Assembly (NCBI GenBank): GCA_948470475.1 | Contig: OX419335.1 | Coordinates: 40,766,525-40,830,524 of the forward strand | From: Galaxea fascicularis | Lineage: Eukaryota; Cnidaria; Anthozoa; Scleractinia; Euphylliidae | Direction: 5' to 3' | DNA: 64,000 nucleotides | Shown: piece by piece, positions 35,141 through 44,264 of the stretch | How the letters are laid out: each line of letters starts with the position of its first letter | How positions within the stretch are numbered: position 1 is the stretch's first letter | Position numbers and translations under genes: made by a program | The notes under the pieces: generated by a model | The model's input: only the letters and a program-made list of their open reading frames with translations | The model's database searches: none | Told to the model about the DNA's origin: nothing

Positions 35141-36887
35141 ATTGGATGCCGACTACGTTAAGAAACATTTTGACGAATTGTACGTGAAAAAGGTCGTCCG
35201 TTGGATAGAGGACGAGAAGAACGTTTTCGTTACTGGATCCCCGGGTCGCGGAAAATCGACCTGCATGAGTAAGGTGATTTGCGAATTGTACGGCAAGGGA
35301 GTGAAATTGATAGTCACGGGGTCTACCGGCGCCGCTGCCGTCAACATTGGGCATGAAGCTCTGGAGGAACTCTCGAAAGCCGTGGACCAAGAATTGTTAG
35401 CGAGCGAGTTGGGGACGATTCTTGCCCCGGCCACCGCTCACAGTGCCTTTGGCTTGCGATTGAACGAAAATCGTTGGCTCGACGAAGCGAGGAAAAATGA
35501 CAGAACGATCGAGTTTTTCATGAACCGGTACGTGCGCCAACACCAACAAAAACGCAGCGAATTCCTGAGAACAAATCGCGATGCGTCGTGTAGCGAAGTT
35601 CCGGCCATCGCATACGCCAAGGTGGTGATTGTTGACGAGGTTTCCATGCTAGACGGCCTTTTGATAGACGCTTTAGACGAGGTGGGTAGATTTTGGTGGC
35701 CAGAACGAAAAGATATTCCGTTCGGGGGACTGGTGATGGTATTTGTCGGAGATTTTCAACAATTGCCGCCGGTGAATAGTGGTACGCGACAGAACCCCAT
35801 CTACTTGTTCGAGAATGCCAAATGGACCAAAACGACGTCTACGGGAGGCTGGGTAGATCGTGTTCTGAAACTCGAGACCAACATTCGACAAGAGGGGGAC
35901 CTCGAGTACGGAAAGCTCCTCGATCGCATGACAATGAACGCGTTGTTGGAAGAGGACGTGAAGTTGCTCGAAAGGTGCGTGTTGAGATCGCCCAATGGTA
36001 CCATGGGTCGAGATTTAGCCATGAATCCGTACATCATGCCTTACGTTCCTAGGATCTTCACAAGCAAGGTGGAAATCTCTCGGTATACGAAAAGAGTGTT
36101 GCAAGAGGTTCCCGACGACCAAAGGATAATGTTGAAAACCAGGCAGGAATACGAACCTAGCGAGGACAGAATCTTTCTCGCTTACGACAGGATGGAGATT
36201 GTGACAAGGGTCAAAGATTTCGTCGCCAAGACGATTGCCGATTGCGACAAGGAGTTGTTCGTCGGGTGTCCAGTCCGATTTTTGGAAAATAAAGATCTGG
36301 GGGACGGAGTGGTGAACGGAGCCATCGGTACGTTCAAGGGAGTCAGCGACAAAGGTGGGCATCCCATCGTGGAATTGAAAAATGGAAAATTGTATACGCT
36401 CTCGCGGTCCTCTGCATCGATCCACCTCGACGACTATACGATCCGGGAACGTCGCTTGATTGAAAGTGGACGTCTTCGCCCTAGCTCCGATCGACCGTTG
36501 GCCAAGTTCACGTTTAGGTACTATCCCCTCAAGATGGCCCTAGCCATGACGCCGTATGCACTGCAAGGTTGTACGTTGGAAACTGCCATCATTCACCCCA
36601 ACGTTGCTTACGACAACGAGTACACGACGATCGAGTGTCTTTTGGTGGCATTGAGCCGGCTCCGTTCCAGTGGCATCGACAAACCGCATAAGGCCAAGAC
36701 GACTGTGGCGATACCGAAACCGACGATGCATTCACCCGACGATGACGACGACGATGGCGGCGATGCCGCAAAACCGTACGGGCTGTATCTGACGCGATTC
36801 AAACCATTTCCGTTTTATGTCAGACCCAAAGTCAGGGAGTATATTGACAACCTAGCCGCGTATCATTCGCCACTAGGATCTAAATGA
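34932..36887 (+). CDS. SF1 helicase, Pif1/RecD type (herpes helicase-like)
   Basis: This 651-residue helicase has a Walker A GSPGRGKST (Lys 108), motif Ia-like GSTGAAAVNIG, Walker B IVDEVSML (Asp 235, Glu 236), a motif III-like FVGDFQQLPPV, and C-terminal motifs including LQGCTLETA and VALSRLRS. This is the Pif1/RecD branch of SF1, which includes the helicase subunit of the herpesvirus helicase-primase. The N-terminus carries an acidic tract of about 16 consecutive Asp residues from a GAC/GAT repeat, and another Asp run lies near residue 600. The ATG at 34932 is used instead of an upstream TTG. Its stop overlaps the kinase ATG (ATGA), so the two genes form a pair. Confidence 0.9.
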
Positions 36888-38371
36888 AAAGGGCCTTGAT
36901 TAAGGGCTCGTATGGGTACGTCACGTTTGACGAGGACAATGAACGTGCCATTAAACATTTTCACGAGGCACGGGAACCTTGTGCCAACAGAGAGTATATT
37001 GCTTACAAGCGCATGGCTCCCAAACTGGACACACTGTCGGTAGCTCGATTGTGGCATTTGAACGTGGAGGACGACAAAGAGACACGGGCGACTTTTGTGA
37101 CGAGCTTGGTCTTTGAGAATGCTGGATACGATCTATTCGCGTGGTTTCGTTCGCAGCGGCTTTTTGATCCAGTCGATGTTTTGCTTCGCCCCTTGCTTTC
37201 GACTCTGGAACATCTGGAAGAAATCGGCCTGGTGCACAGTGATGTGCACGTGGGTAACGTTTGCGTACGTTGCGACGCGCGTGGAGAATTGAAGGCCAAA
37301 TTCGTTGACTTTGGCAGGAGTGTGGTGTTGAGAGACAGCGAAGCGTGGCAGTGTCATCCCGTTTGCAGAAACTATTTGATGGATCCTAAGACGAAGACGG
37401 TCTCTGATCAATGCCATATACCTAACCAGAATGCCAGGGAGGCGATTATGAGAGACCTATACAACGTTAGCGCTCATCGAGACCCCATGGCTCTCGTTGC
37501 CCTGGCAGTAAGGACCGCGGGAAGCTCGTTTCCCGGCGGCCTGACGTTGGGTCCAGCCGACGATGTGTACGGTCTGGGAATTTGCGTCGTACGGGCACTG
37601 ACCAAATTGTTTGTTGCACCGAGGGAATGGAGGGCGTTTCACGAGTTGTCCGACAACCACGACTTCGACGACAAGGTGTGCATACTCGGTGACATTTTGC
37701 GACGGAACCCTGCGTGGGACGCTTCCTTTTTTACCGATTTGCACCTGAGAATGAACCCGACATCGTGGAAGCTCGAGGATGTCAAAAAGTTCGAAGCTTC
37801 GGCGCGCGCGGTCGAGATTCGCCTTCAGGGAGTCGACACGCTGTACACGCACTTTTTTGATCACATGACCGAAGTGTACGATAAAGAGACGAGCGATCTG
37901 GTCAAGGAATGCGTCCACCCCGACCGACATCATCGGTACAGGCATCGTCGACCCGAGAAGGGCAAGAGAAAAAACGACGAAGAGAGGGCGGTATTCATTC
38001 GGAAAGGTACCATGGACGTCTCGGTGGTCAGAGAGAAGGGAATCATTCACGTGTCCATCGGGCATTGTTGGGTCCTGACGGGAGAGGTGGGTTCGGGACG
38101 AGTGAAGTGGTGGCAAGCCACGAGGGGAGCCATCCTGCGCAACAATCGAGGAGCAGCCGCTTTAAAGCAGTTTATTGATAATGCTCTTGAATTGGACCGC
38201 GAGCTGAAGGAGGTAAAAAATTATGTCGATTGGCCGTTTGACTTTGAGCTGCAGAAACGGGAGTGGTTGGCAACGTTGGCTCTGCACGATCCTGGAGCGG
38301 CACGTCTTGAGCGCGATACGGAGCAAGATCTTCGGCTTCCGTCGTTCGACATGAATGGACCAACAGGATGA
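36884..38371 (+). CDS. Protein kinase, herpes-type large kinase candidate
   Basis: This 495-residue protein has a kinase core: an N-terminal KGSYGYV glycine-loop stretch, AIKHF with the likely catalytic Lys, catalytic loop HSDVHVGNV (Asp 120, Asn 125) and DFG (Asp 142). The C-terminal 250 residues are additional and highly charged, with a basic patch (HRYRHRRPEKGKRK). It differs from the kinase at 14713 and probably has another role. It starts inside the stop codon of the helicase gene (4 nt overlap). Its last 200 nt overlap the 3' end of the opposing membrane glycoprotein gene. Confidence 0.85.
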   Translation: MKRALIKGSYGYVTFDEDNERAIKHFHEAREPCANREYIAYKRMAPKLDTLSVARLWHLNVEDDKETRATFVTSLVFENAGYDLFAWFRSQRLFDPVDVLLRPLLSTLEHLEEIGLVHSDVHVGNVCVRCDARGELKAKFVDFGRSVVLRDSEAWQCHPVCRNYLMDPKTKTVSDQCHIPNQNAREAIMRDLYNVSAHRDPMALVALAVRTAGSSFPGGLTLGPADDVYGLGICVVRALTKLFVAPREWRAFHELSDNHDFDDKVCILGDILRRNPAWDASFFTDLHLRMNPTSWKLEDVKKFEASARAVEIRLQGVDTLYTHFFDHMTEVYDKETSDLVKECVHPDRHHRYRHRRPEKGKRKNDEERAVFIRKGTMDVSVVREKGIIHVSIGHCWVLTGEVGSGRVKWWQATRGAILRNNRGAAALKQFIDNALELDRELKEVKNYVDWPFDFELQKREWLATLALHDPGAARLERDTEQDLRLPSFDMNGPTG

Positions 38372-39320
38372 CTACGCACGCGGTAAGGACTGCAACGAGA
38401 CAGAAGGCGATGACAATAAGGGTGGTCGAGTGAGAGGCAGAATGCGATGCCATGGGGCACGTTGGAGTGACCGAATTGCCGACCGTTTGGCGCAGTCTTG
38501 TCAGAACGCGGGCATCCATGTCTTGCCAGAGATCCGTCGACCAAGCTTTGGCAGTGGCTGCAGCAGGACGATCCAATCCGGCGACCGGATCTCGTAACAC
38601 CACTGCCGACACGTTGAAAAAGTCGACCAGCACCAACCGACCTGCGACCAGAAGAGCCACGAACCGCATCCCGTCCACACGCCCTCGAAGTCCGGTAAAC
38701 GAAGGGCCGTCCAACTGCAGCGTCTTGTCCCACGTTGGGGGTGACAAGAGTACGGTGACGGATGCGAGTCTCGTCGCAAAGGTCAGGTTGTGTAGGGCGG
38801 TTTGAGAATCGAGACGCGAGGAAAGAGGGTGCAGCACGATGGCAGCGGTGGCTTCGGCCGTGGGGATGGCCAAAGTACCTCTTGCAGTGGTATTGATGCA
38901 TTGGCCGTGATCGAAGACTATGTCCCTGACGCCAAGTTGGTCGGCAGTCGAGACGAGAAGCGCACAGTACGTTGGTCCCTTGAGATCCACTAGCACTGAG
39001 ATGGGGGTCTTTACCAGAACGAGTCCTTCGACGCAAAACGGGCGGATTATGATTCGACGCGTGCTCAATCGGAGTGCCCGTTTGACGATGGCTACGAGAT
39101 TGCTTCCCGGACACGGGATGGCATTTTGCTCGGGGATCTGATAGACGATCACGTCGTCTGGAGCTATCCACAAGGTCGTCAACGTACTGCGATCTAGCAC
39201 TGTTACGTCTCTGGCATGACCGACGCAAGAATGGTCGTTGCACTTTAACGTTTGGGACTGTACTCGAGAAACTGCGACGATGAGGAATGTAAAAGGAAGA
39301 AAGATGACCGTCATGACCAT
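38172..39320 (-). CDS. Type I membrane glycoprotein
   Basis: This 382-residue protein has a signal peptide (VIFLPFTFLIVAVS), an ectodomain of about 270 residues with repeated hydrophobic strand patterns, three or so N-glycosylation sequons, one transmembrane helix (LIVIAFCLVAVLTACVVILLV), and a cytoplasmic tail of about 65 residues rich in Pro and acidic residues. The regular strand spacing suggests a beta-solenoid-like fold, which is inference. Start choice between ATG at 39320 and 39314 is open. The tail coding sequence overlaps the kinase gene on the other strand by 200 nt. An envelope protein is the likely role. Confidence 0.75.
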   Translation of the reverse strand: MVMTVIFLPFTFLIVAVSRVQSQTLKCNDHSCVGHARDVTVLDRSTLTTLWIAPDDVIVYQIPEQNAIPCPGSNLVAIVKRALRLSTRRIIIRPFCVEGLVLVKTPISVLVDLKGPTYCALLVSTADQLGVRDIVFDHGQCINTTARGTLAIPTAEATAAIVLHPLSSRLDSQTALHNLTFATRLASVTVLLSPPTWDKTLQLDGPSFTGLRGRVDGMRFVALLVAGRLVLVDFFNVSAVVLRDPVAGLDRPAAATAKAWSTDLWQDMDARVLTRLRQTVGNSVTPTCPMASHSASHSTTLIVIAFCLVAVLTACVVILLVHSCRTTEAEDLAPYRAQDVPLQDRAEPTLPTTPVSAAQSQTANRHNFLPPSARGPIQEHYQ

Positions 39321-39783
39321 TTTTGTCTATTTTTGTTTTGTTTTGTTTTGAAATCTTTAATGTTCGGGCTATGTACGCAAGTTTTGTCTCATATTTTTTT
39401 TCTTAATAAACATGTATAAACACGCAATGTGATTTTCGTCTTTTTCATTTATTCCCTCTCTTCTCTCCCATGTGTTTCGTTTTTCAAGATTCACGTTGAA
39501 TGTACACGGGGTAAGCAATCGCGGCCCGAGTTGGTGTTTTGTCTCGTCTTACACGCCAATACCTCAGATCGTTCCTGAGGGTATTGCACTTTCGCGCATT
39601 ATTGCGAGGGCATTTCATGGGTTTGAAGTGATCTTTTTCTTCTTAGATTGTCAAAAGGTTAAACTTTTCGTTTTTATTGATCTGGATACAGACGCAGGCA
39701 AATATAAACAAAATCGTTTCCGTTATTCTCTGTAGCCCCTTTCACCGAGTTTATTATTGCTATTTTTGCGATGCGTTTTTGTT
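39321..39783. other. Intergenic stretch with hairpin and poly(A) signals
   Basis: It contains a plus-strand AATAAA near 39404 and a minus-strand AATAAA near 39750 that would end the GRF gene. An open plus-strand frame (39472-39735) begins only with GTG and has no other gene-like feature, so I do not call it. Confidence 0.5.
39557..39586. repeat. Short stable hairpin
   Basis: CAATACCTCAG pairs with CTGAGGGTATTG around a six- to seven-base loop, with one bulged G. It could be a transcript-processing or regulatory RNA element. Confidence 0.5.
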
Positions 39784-40260
39784 CTACCATCGGAAATGAC
39801 GCGGCATGGCGTGAGAGGTGAGTGTGTAGACAACTCCTTCTTTTGCTACTTTCCGCATCCGTCTCTTTTCTTCCGTCTCGAAATTCTTGTCAGATAATCC
39901 GGCATCGCCCCACTGAAAGAAGTTGCACAATTTACAACTGAAGTAGGGTCTCCCGGGGTTTCTTTTTGAAGTGGACACGTGTAAAGTGCTCGGTCTGTCG
40001 CACTTACAAGACGGTGTGAAGATCTTGTACATCGGCAGTAACTTTTGACTAACGACGTCGCAATAATCGCGCAGTTTGTCGTCGAAGCAAAACACCGGGC
40101 ACTTATCCACGGTACATCTATAAAACCTCCGACCCGATTTCTTGCTACGGCGACTGTCGAGAACATTCTCCTCGTGAATGGGACACTTGACTTGCACGTG
40201 CGCAAGTTGTTTCATTTCCTCCACGGCTTTCCTCACAGAACACGTCGTCGCCTTTTTCAT
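39784..40260 (-). CDS. Protein with two GRF-type zinc fingers
   Basis: This 158-residue protein has two similar Cys-rich units: one around CPIHEENV to CPVFCFDD with GRRFYRC, and one around CKCDRPST to CNFFQWGD with GRPYFSC. The second matches the GRF zinc finger (Cys-x-Cys, Gly-Arg-x-Tyr/Phe, Cys, Cys-x-Phe-Phe-x-Trp), which binds single-stranded nucleic acid in topoisomerase III, NEIL3 and APE2. A role in DNA replication or repair, or in nucleic-acid binding, follows from this. Two fingers in a tiny stand-alone protein is unusual. The gene has its own poly(A) signal and stands alone between longer spacers. Confidence 0.75.
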   Translation of the reverse strand: MKKATTCSVRKAVEEMKQLAHVQVKCPIHEENVLDSRRSKKSGRRFYRCTVDKCPVFCFDDKLRDYCDVVSQKLLPMYKIFTPSCKCDRPSTLHVSTSKRNPGRPYFSCKLCNFFQWGDAGLSDKNFETEEKRRMRKVAKEGVVYTLTSHAMPRHFRW

Positions 40261-40556
40261 CTTGCTGCAAGCATCAACTGGCTGGAAGGAATCAAATGCT
40301 GAACACCTCTCCGTGTCGCTTCATGAGAATCGTTGAAAACGTCCGTGCAATTGGTATTTTGCATTAAAAAATAAACGAGTCAAACGATCACCGCTTGTCC
40401 ATTTCTTTTTATTATTCTTCTTCTTATTATTATTACTATTATTTTACACGTCTCGATGCAATCCGAGCATGCACGATTTGTTACAATTTCATTAAAAGGG
40501 TTAACGTTGTAAAATTCACAAGTAGATACCGCAAATACAATGATGTCCCCGAGGTC

Positions 40557-41501
40557 TCAGTTCATGTATTGCTCGTCACAACAGGCCAGATGAGTACCAA
40601 TCATCCACGACAGCGTGACGAGATCGAAATGCAAGCTCGTCGTCGGTAGAACAGAGCGTCCGACCGAGTGGTTCATCGGAACCACCTTTTGCGTGTGTGA
40701 TCGGGGCGTTGCGATCTTCGTTTTGGTCTCCGTCGTAGTGAAGGTAATCGTCGACGTGATGGCAAGTGGAATGTATCGCGTCATGGTGCAAGACTCGGTC
40801 CGCGACGAGGTACTTGGATGCATTGCAATGGCGGTGGAAAGCGTCCACGGGCTTCGACCGCACGGCGACCTCTGCTTCGGACTCACCCACACTTTGACAA
40901 TGCAAGAGTGTCGATCGTTGGACACGGGCCAATAAAACTCTACCTTCATCTTCGTGGCATTGTAAAAGACTTTAGGCAGTTTCTCCTCACTTTGATCGTT
41001 GACCAAGTGCTCAAATACCATGATTCCGGGAAGCATGCTACCTCCCATAACCGAGCACGTGAGTAAATCGACGCCATCTAAGGGAACCTTCGTGAACGCG
41101 ATGTTTGGGATGTTATCTGCTGGTATGACATTGACCGTCGCATTATAGTCGACGTGTGGGCTCATTTTCCCGTCTGACGCTCTGACTACAACGTTGTGAA
41201 AGCCGACCGAAAGACCGTGCACCATTATTGACGTCATTATCGAGTTTTTCGCATCCAATCTACGCCCACCGATGGTGACGTTTTCCACATCGACGAGGTT
41301 TCCGTCATCATCTCGATACACTCGAATGGACGGTTGAAGTTTTCGATAGCGCGGCAGCGGATCCCCCAACGAGAACCGCATGATCGCTGCCTTTCCATGG
41401 ACCACGTCGTAGCTTGTTTGAATGGGGTCGAGTAGAATCAACGAGGCCGACGTCATTTTCGAGAGAAAGGAAGAAAAGACGAGTGCGAGAAACAAAGCCA
41501 T
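40557..41501 (-). CDS. Secreted or envelope protein with Ig-like region
   Basis: This 314-residue protein starts with a signal peptide (LFLALVFSSFLSKMTSA). Residues 25-210 have beta-strand spacing with a late Cys pair (LLTCSV, HSCIVKV), which suggests one or two Ig-like or cadherin-like domains, and two sequons. The last 110 residues are Ser/Thr/Pro-rich, as in a mucin-like stalk, and no clear transmembrane helix follows. Another same-strand frame is open for 118 codons over this tail, so a frameshift in the tail is possible. The 5' end of the gene is inside a direct repeat (41478-41635). Confidence 0.6.
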   Translation of the reverse strand: MALFLALVFSSFLSKMTSASLILLDPIQTSYDVVHGKAAIMRFSLGDPLPRYRKLQPSIRVYRDDDGNLVDVENVTIGGRRLDAKNSIMTSIMVHGLSVGFHNVVVRASDGKMSPHVDYNATVNVIPADNIPNIAFTKVPLDGVDLLTCSVMGGSMLPGIMVFEHLVNDQSEEKLPKVFYNATKMKVEFYWPVSNDRHSCIVKVWVSPKQRSPCGRSPWTLSTAIAMHPSTSSRTESCTMTRYIPLAITSTITFTTTETKTKIATPRSHTQKVVPMNHSVGRSVLPTTSLHFDLVTLSWMIGTHLACCDEQYMN

Positions 41502-41635
41502 GTTTTGCTTGACGCTAAGTAACTACGAAAAGCGAGTCGTGTTTAATAAGCTTTAATGTACCATCCAAAAAAATCTATTGCTCGTTTTTACACACACTAC
41601 GCACACATCGAGTCACTGGAGACCTTCGCAGTCTC
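41478..41635. repeat. Direct repeat, copy A (158 nt)
   Basis: The stretch from GACGAGTGCG through the signal-peptide start of the 40557 gene to TTCGCAGTCTC occurs again at 41879-42036, 401 nt away, with very few differences. Confidence 0.85.
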
Positions 41636-41902
41636 TCATATATCCGGGCGTGTCGTCTCGGGCGCGTCCACCACGTCGTCGTTGCCTCCTCGCTTCAGGT
41701 TGTCGCCATTCTCCGTCGACTTGATCAACTCCTCTCGCGCAAAATCCCTCTCTCGCTTTACGTATTTCAATTCTGCCGTCAGCTCCTGGGTCGCGTGTTC
41801 TTGGCGATCGCGAATCTCTCGATTCCGCTCTTGCAGCTCTGTGATTTCTTCATTTAGCCGCCTCGTCTGTGCAACATTGACGAGTGCGAAAAACAAAGCC
41901 AT
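41636..41902 (-). CDS. Chimeric mini-gene made by duplication
   Basis: This 88-residue frame fuses three pieces. The first eight residues (MALFFALV) match the start of the neighbouring signal-peptide gene. The next 60 match an internal part of the coiled-coil gene (from NVAQTRRLNEE to NGDNLKR). The last 17 match that gene further on (GGNDDVVDAPETTRPDI). All junctions keep the reading frame. The junctions share a few bases (for example CTCG), as expected from microhomology-driven template switching. The product would have a truncated signal-like start and a coiled coil. It may be a non-functional rearrangement product. Confidence 0.5.
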   Translation of the reverse strand: MALFFALVNVAQTRRLNEEITELQERNREIRDRQEHATQELTAELKYVKRERDFAREELIKSTENGDNLKRGGNDDVVDAPETTRPDI

Positions 41903-42036
41903 GTTTTGCTTGACGCTAAGTAACTACGAAAAGCGAGTCGTGTTTAATAAGCTTTAATGTACCATCCAAAAAAATCTATTGCTCGTTTTTACACACACTA
42001 CGCACACATCGAGTCACTGGAGACCTTCGCAGTCTC
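41879..42036. repeat. Direct repeat, copy B (158 nt)
   Basis: Second copy of the repeat at 41478-41635. It contains the 3' end of the coiled-coil gene and the start of the chimeric frame. Confidence 0.85.
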
Positions 42037-43492
42037 GCATGTGGTCCTCCAACAACCCACAATGAAATATCCGTTCGCACGTCGGACACTGCAGCTCGTT
42101 GCTCCGTATATCCGGGCGTGTCGTCTCGGGCGCGTCCACCACGTCGTCGTTGCCTCCTCGACCCACACTCCAGTATGACGGCACAGAGTGACTATCCCGA
42201 ATGCGCTGTGTTAGACCCAGGTATCGCCGTTGTAGCTGTCCGTACTCCCTTGCAATTCGATCCACCTCCTGTTGCATTTTCTGAGCACCCAGCTCTATCT
42301 TGCGTTTCTCTTCGTGTTCCTTCTTGAAATCCTTCTCGTAACTTTCGAGCGCCGATTGCATCAGCGAGCGTTCGTTCGTCAGCTCTACGATCTTTGCTTC
42401 CAGAACGCCGTGCTCCCCGGTGATTCGTTCGATTTCTCGCTTCAGGTTGTCGCCATTCTCCGTCGACTTGATCAACTCCTCTCGCGCAAAATTCCTCTCT
42501 CGCTTTACGTATTCCAATTCTGCCGTCAGCTTCTGGGTCGCGTGTTCTTGGCGATCGCGAATCTCTCGATTCCGCTCTTGCAGCTCTGCGATTTCTTCAT
42601 TTAGCCGCCTCGTCTGTGCAACATTCTCTTCGACGGCCTTTCTCGACTGGATCAGTTCTTCTCGCAATCGATCCCTCTCTTGTTCTGCGTTTTCTCTCCT
42701 GTCGTCCTGGGTCATCTCGTCATCGTCGTCCGTGCCGTCCCACACCCGATTCATGAGTTCCCTCATCTCTGGCTGCGAACTTGCCCCTTTGCCGATGGCC
42801 ACTTTTAGACTACCGACATCAGTGACCCTTTCGGCGACCTCGCCGAGCGAAGACAACTTTTCTTTCAGACCTTCGTTCTCGGTAACGATCTTTTCGCAAA
42901 ACGCTTGCTTACTCTCCAGATTTCTCTGGGTCGTCGCAAGTTGCTCGGAGAGTGAGACGATCTGATCCTTGAGGGCGTTCCCTTCTTTCGACGACATGGA
43001 AGCCATCCCTTTCTTGAGTTCGTCCACTTCCTGGAGTTTCGCATCTCTTTCGGTCCTCAATGCCAGTATGATCTCGTGGAGTTCGCAGTTTTCTACCGCC
43101 AAGTCCACCCCACCTACACCCTTCTTAGTCATGCGCTGCAAGGTCGTTCTGAGTCTCGTATTGTCTTTTATCAGGGTCTCTAGGACCTTCCTCGATACGC
43201 CGGGCACCACGATGGCTCCTTGGGACGAAGCTGCGTTTCCGTTTGAGGTCGCCAGATTCAATTGTGCCACCCTGTTCTCGGCTCGCGCCAAGTGCGCTTC
43301 CAAAAGTTCGCACTTGGATTCCAAACGTGCGACCTCATCCCTCTTCTCGCTCAACTGCCTAACCAGTCCTTTCAGGCCAACGAGTTGAATGCTCTGTTTC
43401 TTAAACTGGACGTAAATCGAGCTCAACTCTTTGCGCAACTGCTCATGGCTTAACTCCGAGGTCACTTCCATTTCGGCCTCCGCTCCTGCCAT
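42014..43492 (-). CDS. Long coiled-coil protein with C-terminal zinc finger
   Basis: This 492-residue protein is almost entirely a charged coiled coil (residues 10-430) with heptad-like Leu, Glu and Arg. It ends in a small zinc-binding motif, CPTCERIF followed by His and Cys in EDHMRDCEG, of the C2HC kind seen in ubiquitin- or TRAF-type fingers. It has no signal or membrane segment. The ATG at 43492 follows a minus-strand TATAAAG (43586-43592) by about 95 nt. Scaffold or tegument function, or mimicry of a host adaptor such as NEMO/optineurin-type coiled-coil zinc-finger proteins, are ideas only. Part of the gene is duplicated in the chimeric frame at 41636. Confidence 0.75.
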   Translation of the reverse strand: MAGAEAEMEVTSELSHEQLRKELSSIYVQFKKQSIQLVGLKGLVRQLSEKRDEVARLESKCELLEAHLARAENRVAQLNLATSNGNAASSQGAIVVPGVSRKVLETLIKDNTRLRTTLQRMTKKGVGGVDLAVENCELHEIILALRTERDAKLQEVDELKKGMASMSSKEGNALKDQIVSLSEQLATTQRNLESKQAFCEKIVTENEGLKEKLSSLGEVAERVTDVGSLKVAIGKGASSQPEMRELMNRVWDGTDDDDEMTQDDRRENAEQERDRLREELIQSRKAVEENVAQTRRLNEEIAELQERNREIRDRQEHATQKLTAELEYVKRERNFAREELIKSTENGDNLKREIERITGEHGVLEAKIVELTNERSLMQSALESYEKDFKKEHEEKRKIELGAQKMQQEVDRIAREYGQLQRRYLGLTQRIRDSHSVPSYWSVGRGGNDDVVDAPETTRPDIRSNELQCPTCERIFHCGLLEDHMRDCEGLQ

Positions 43493-43585
43493 GTTCCCGA
43501 CTTTATTCCGTGTGTATCTTTCGGTCTCCTTCTGCTCTCGATGTCGCTTTCGACTGAACTGAACATTTTAGGATTGCGCCAGTAG

Positions 43586-43592
43586 CTTTATA
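43586..43592 (-). promoter_or_regulatory. TATA box of the coiled-coil gene
   Basis: CTTTATA on the plus strand gives TATAAAG on the minus strand. Confidence 0.5.
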
Positions 43593-44221
43593 GTGCAGCA
43601 ATGTGGGCGTTGCGGGGATTTCCCCAACGTCGCATCGACGTTTTTTGTTTGCGTTTTTTGAGGCTCCCGATCTATTTTCAACTCGCTCGCCCTTTCTTTC
43701 CGGCAGTGACATCTCGGCACGTCACCGATGACGTTTTTGCCGTTCGAAGCTTCCGATCCAATTTCGTTTACTGGGAAGTGCTGACGTCATCGTCGCCAGC
43801 TACACGAGTGGGTGGTGCCGGCTACGTCAGAGAAAAGAATACAAAAAGCACTCTTGACGAGTCCACTTGCCAGTGATCGCATCATTCAGTCAGCAATCTT
43901 CTGTCTGGTAATGGCACGGTACAAAAACTGGACATCACGAGAGTAAATACAATGTCTTCGACAAGTGGACGTAGGGTAAGTGATAATAGTTTTAGCACAT
44001 TTAAGTTCCGCTCACCCGGAGTAGATGGGTGGGCAAGTGGGTAAACGTTTTCAAAACAAACCTCCAGGGTTCATTTCTATAACGTACCAGGTGCTTCGAA
44101 CAATGTTTTTGTGCCCAGGTCCTCACCTAAGAAATTTAGCTATAGGGGGGGGGGAGAGGGTGGATCGAAATGTCCCGCTCGGTTCCATCATGCGGACGCC
44201 TTAGGAAAACTCTATCTTTTC

Positions 44222-44230
44222 CATAAAAGG
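44222..44230 (+). promoter_or_regulatory. TATA-like box of the SLOG gene
   Basis: CATAAAAGG about 35 nt before the ATG at 44265. Confidence 0.45.
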
Positions 44231-44264
44231 ATTCCCACTCGTCAGCATTCGTCATTCGTTCATC

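Larger units (their letters stand above)
43493..44264. promoter_or_regulatory. Long divergent control region with CRE-like motifs
   Basis: This gap between the coiled-coil gene and the SLOG gene contains CACGTCACCGATGACG (about 43718), CTGACGTCATCG (about 43781) and CTACGTCAGAG (about 43822). These resemble the cluster at 20935-21110. It also holds a G run near 44146. Several short frames occur but none has promoter or motif support. It may carry enhancer or origin functions. Confidence 0.5.

Noticed and set aside
34788..35390. Minus-strand 200-codon open frame with a Val/Ile-rich stretch
   Set aside because: The hydrophobic run is the antisense of the Asp repeat in the helicase gene, and the frame lies wholly on the helicase and its upstream gene.
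38221..39243. Minus-strand 340-codon frame overlapping the type I glycoprotein
   Set aside because: It is an Arg/Ser/His-rich frame in another phase of the same strand. The glycoprotein frame has signal peptide, sequons and transmembrane helix.
39472..39735. Plus-strand 87-codon open frame
   Set aside because: It starts only with GTG, has no promoter or family features and overlaps poly(A) signals of the neighbours.
42420..42965. Plus-strand Ser-rich frame of 181 codons
   Set aside because: It is the antisense of the coiled-coil gene. Ser/Leu/Phe-rich frames are expected opposite Glu/Arg/Lys-rich heptads.
43503..43712. Minus-strand 69-codon frame with ATG
   Set aside because: Its ATG lies upstream of the likely TATA box of the coiled-coil gene, and it has no motif.
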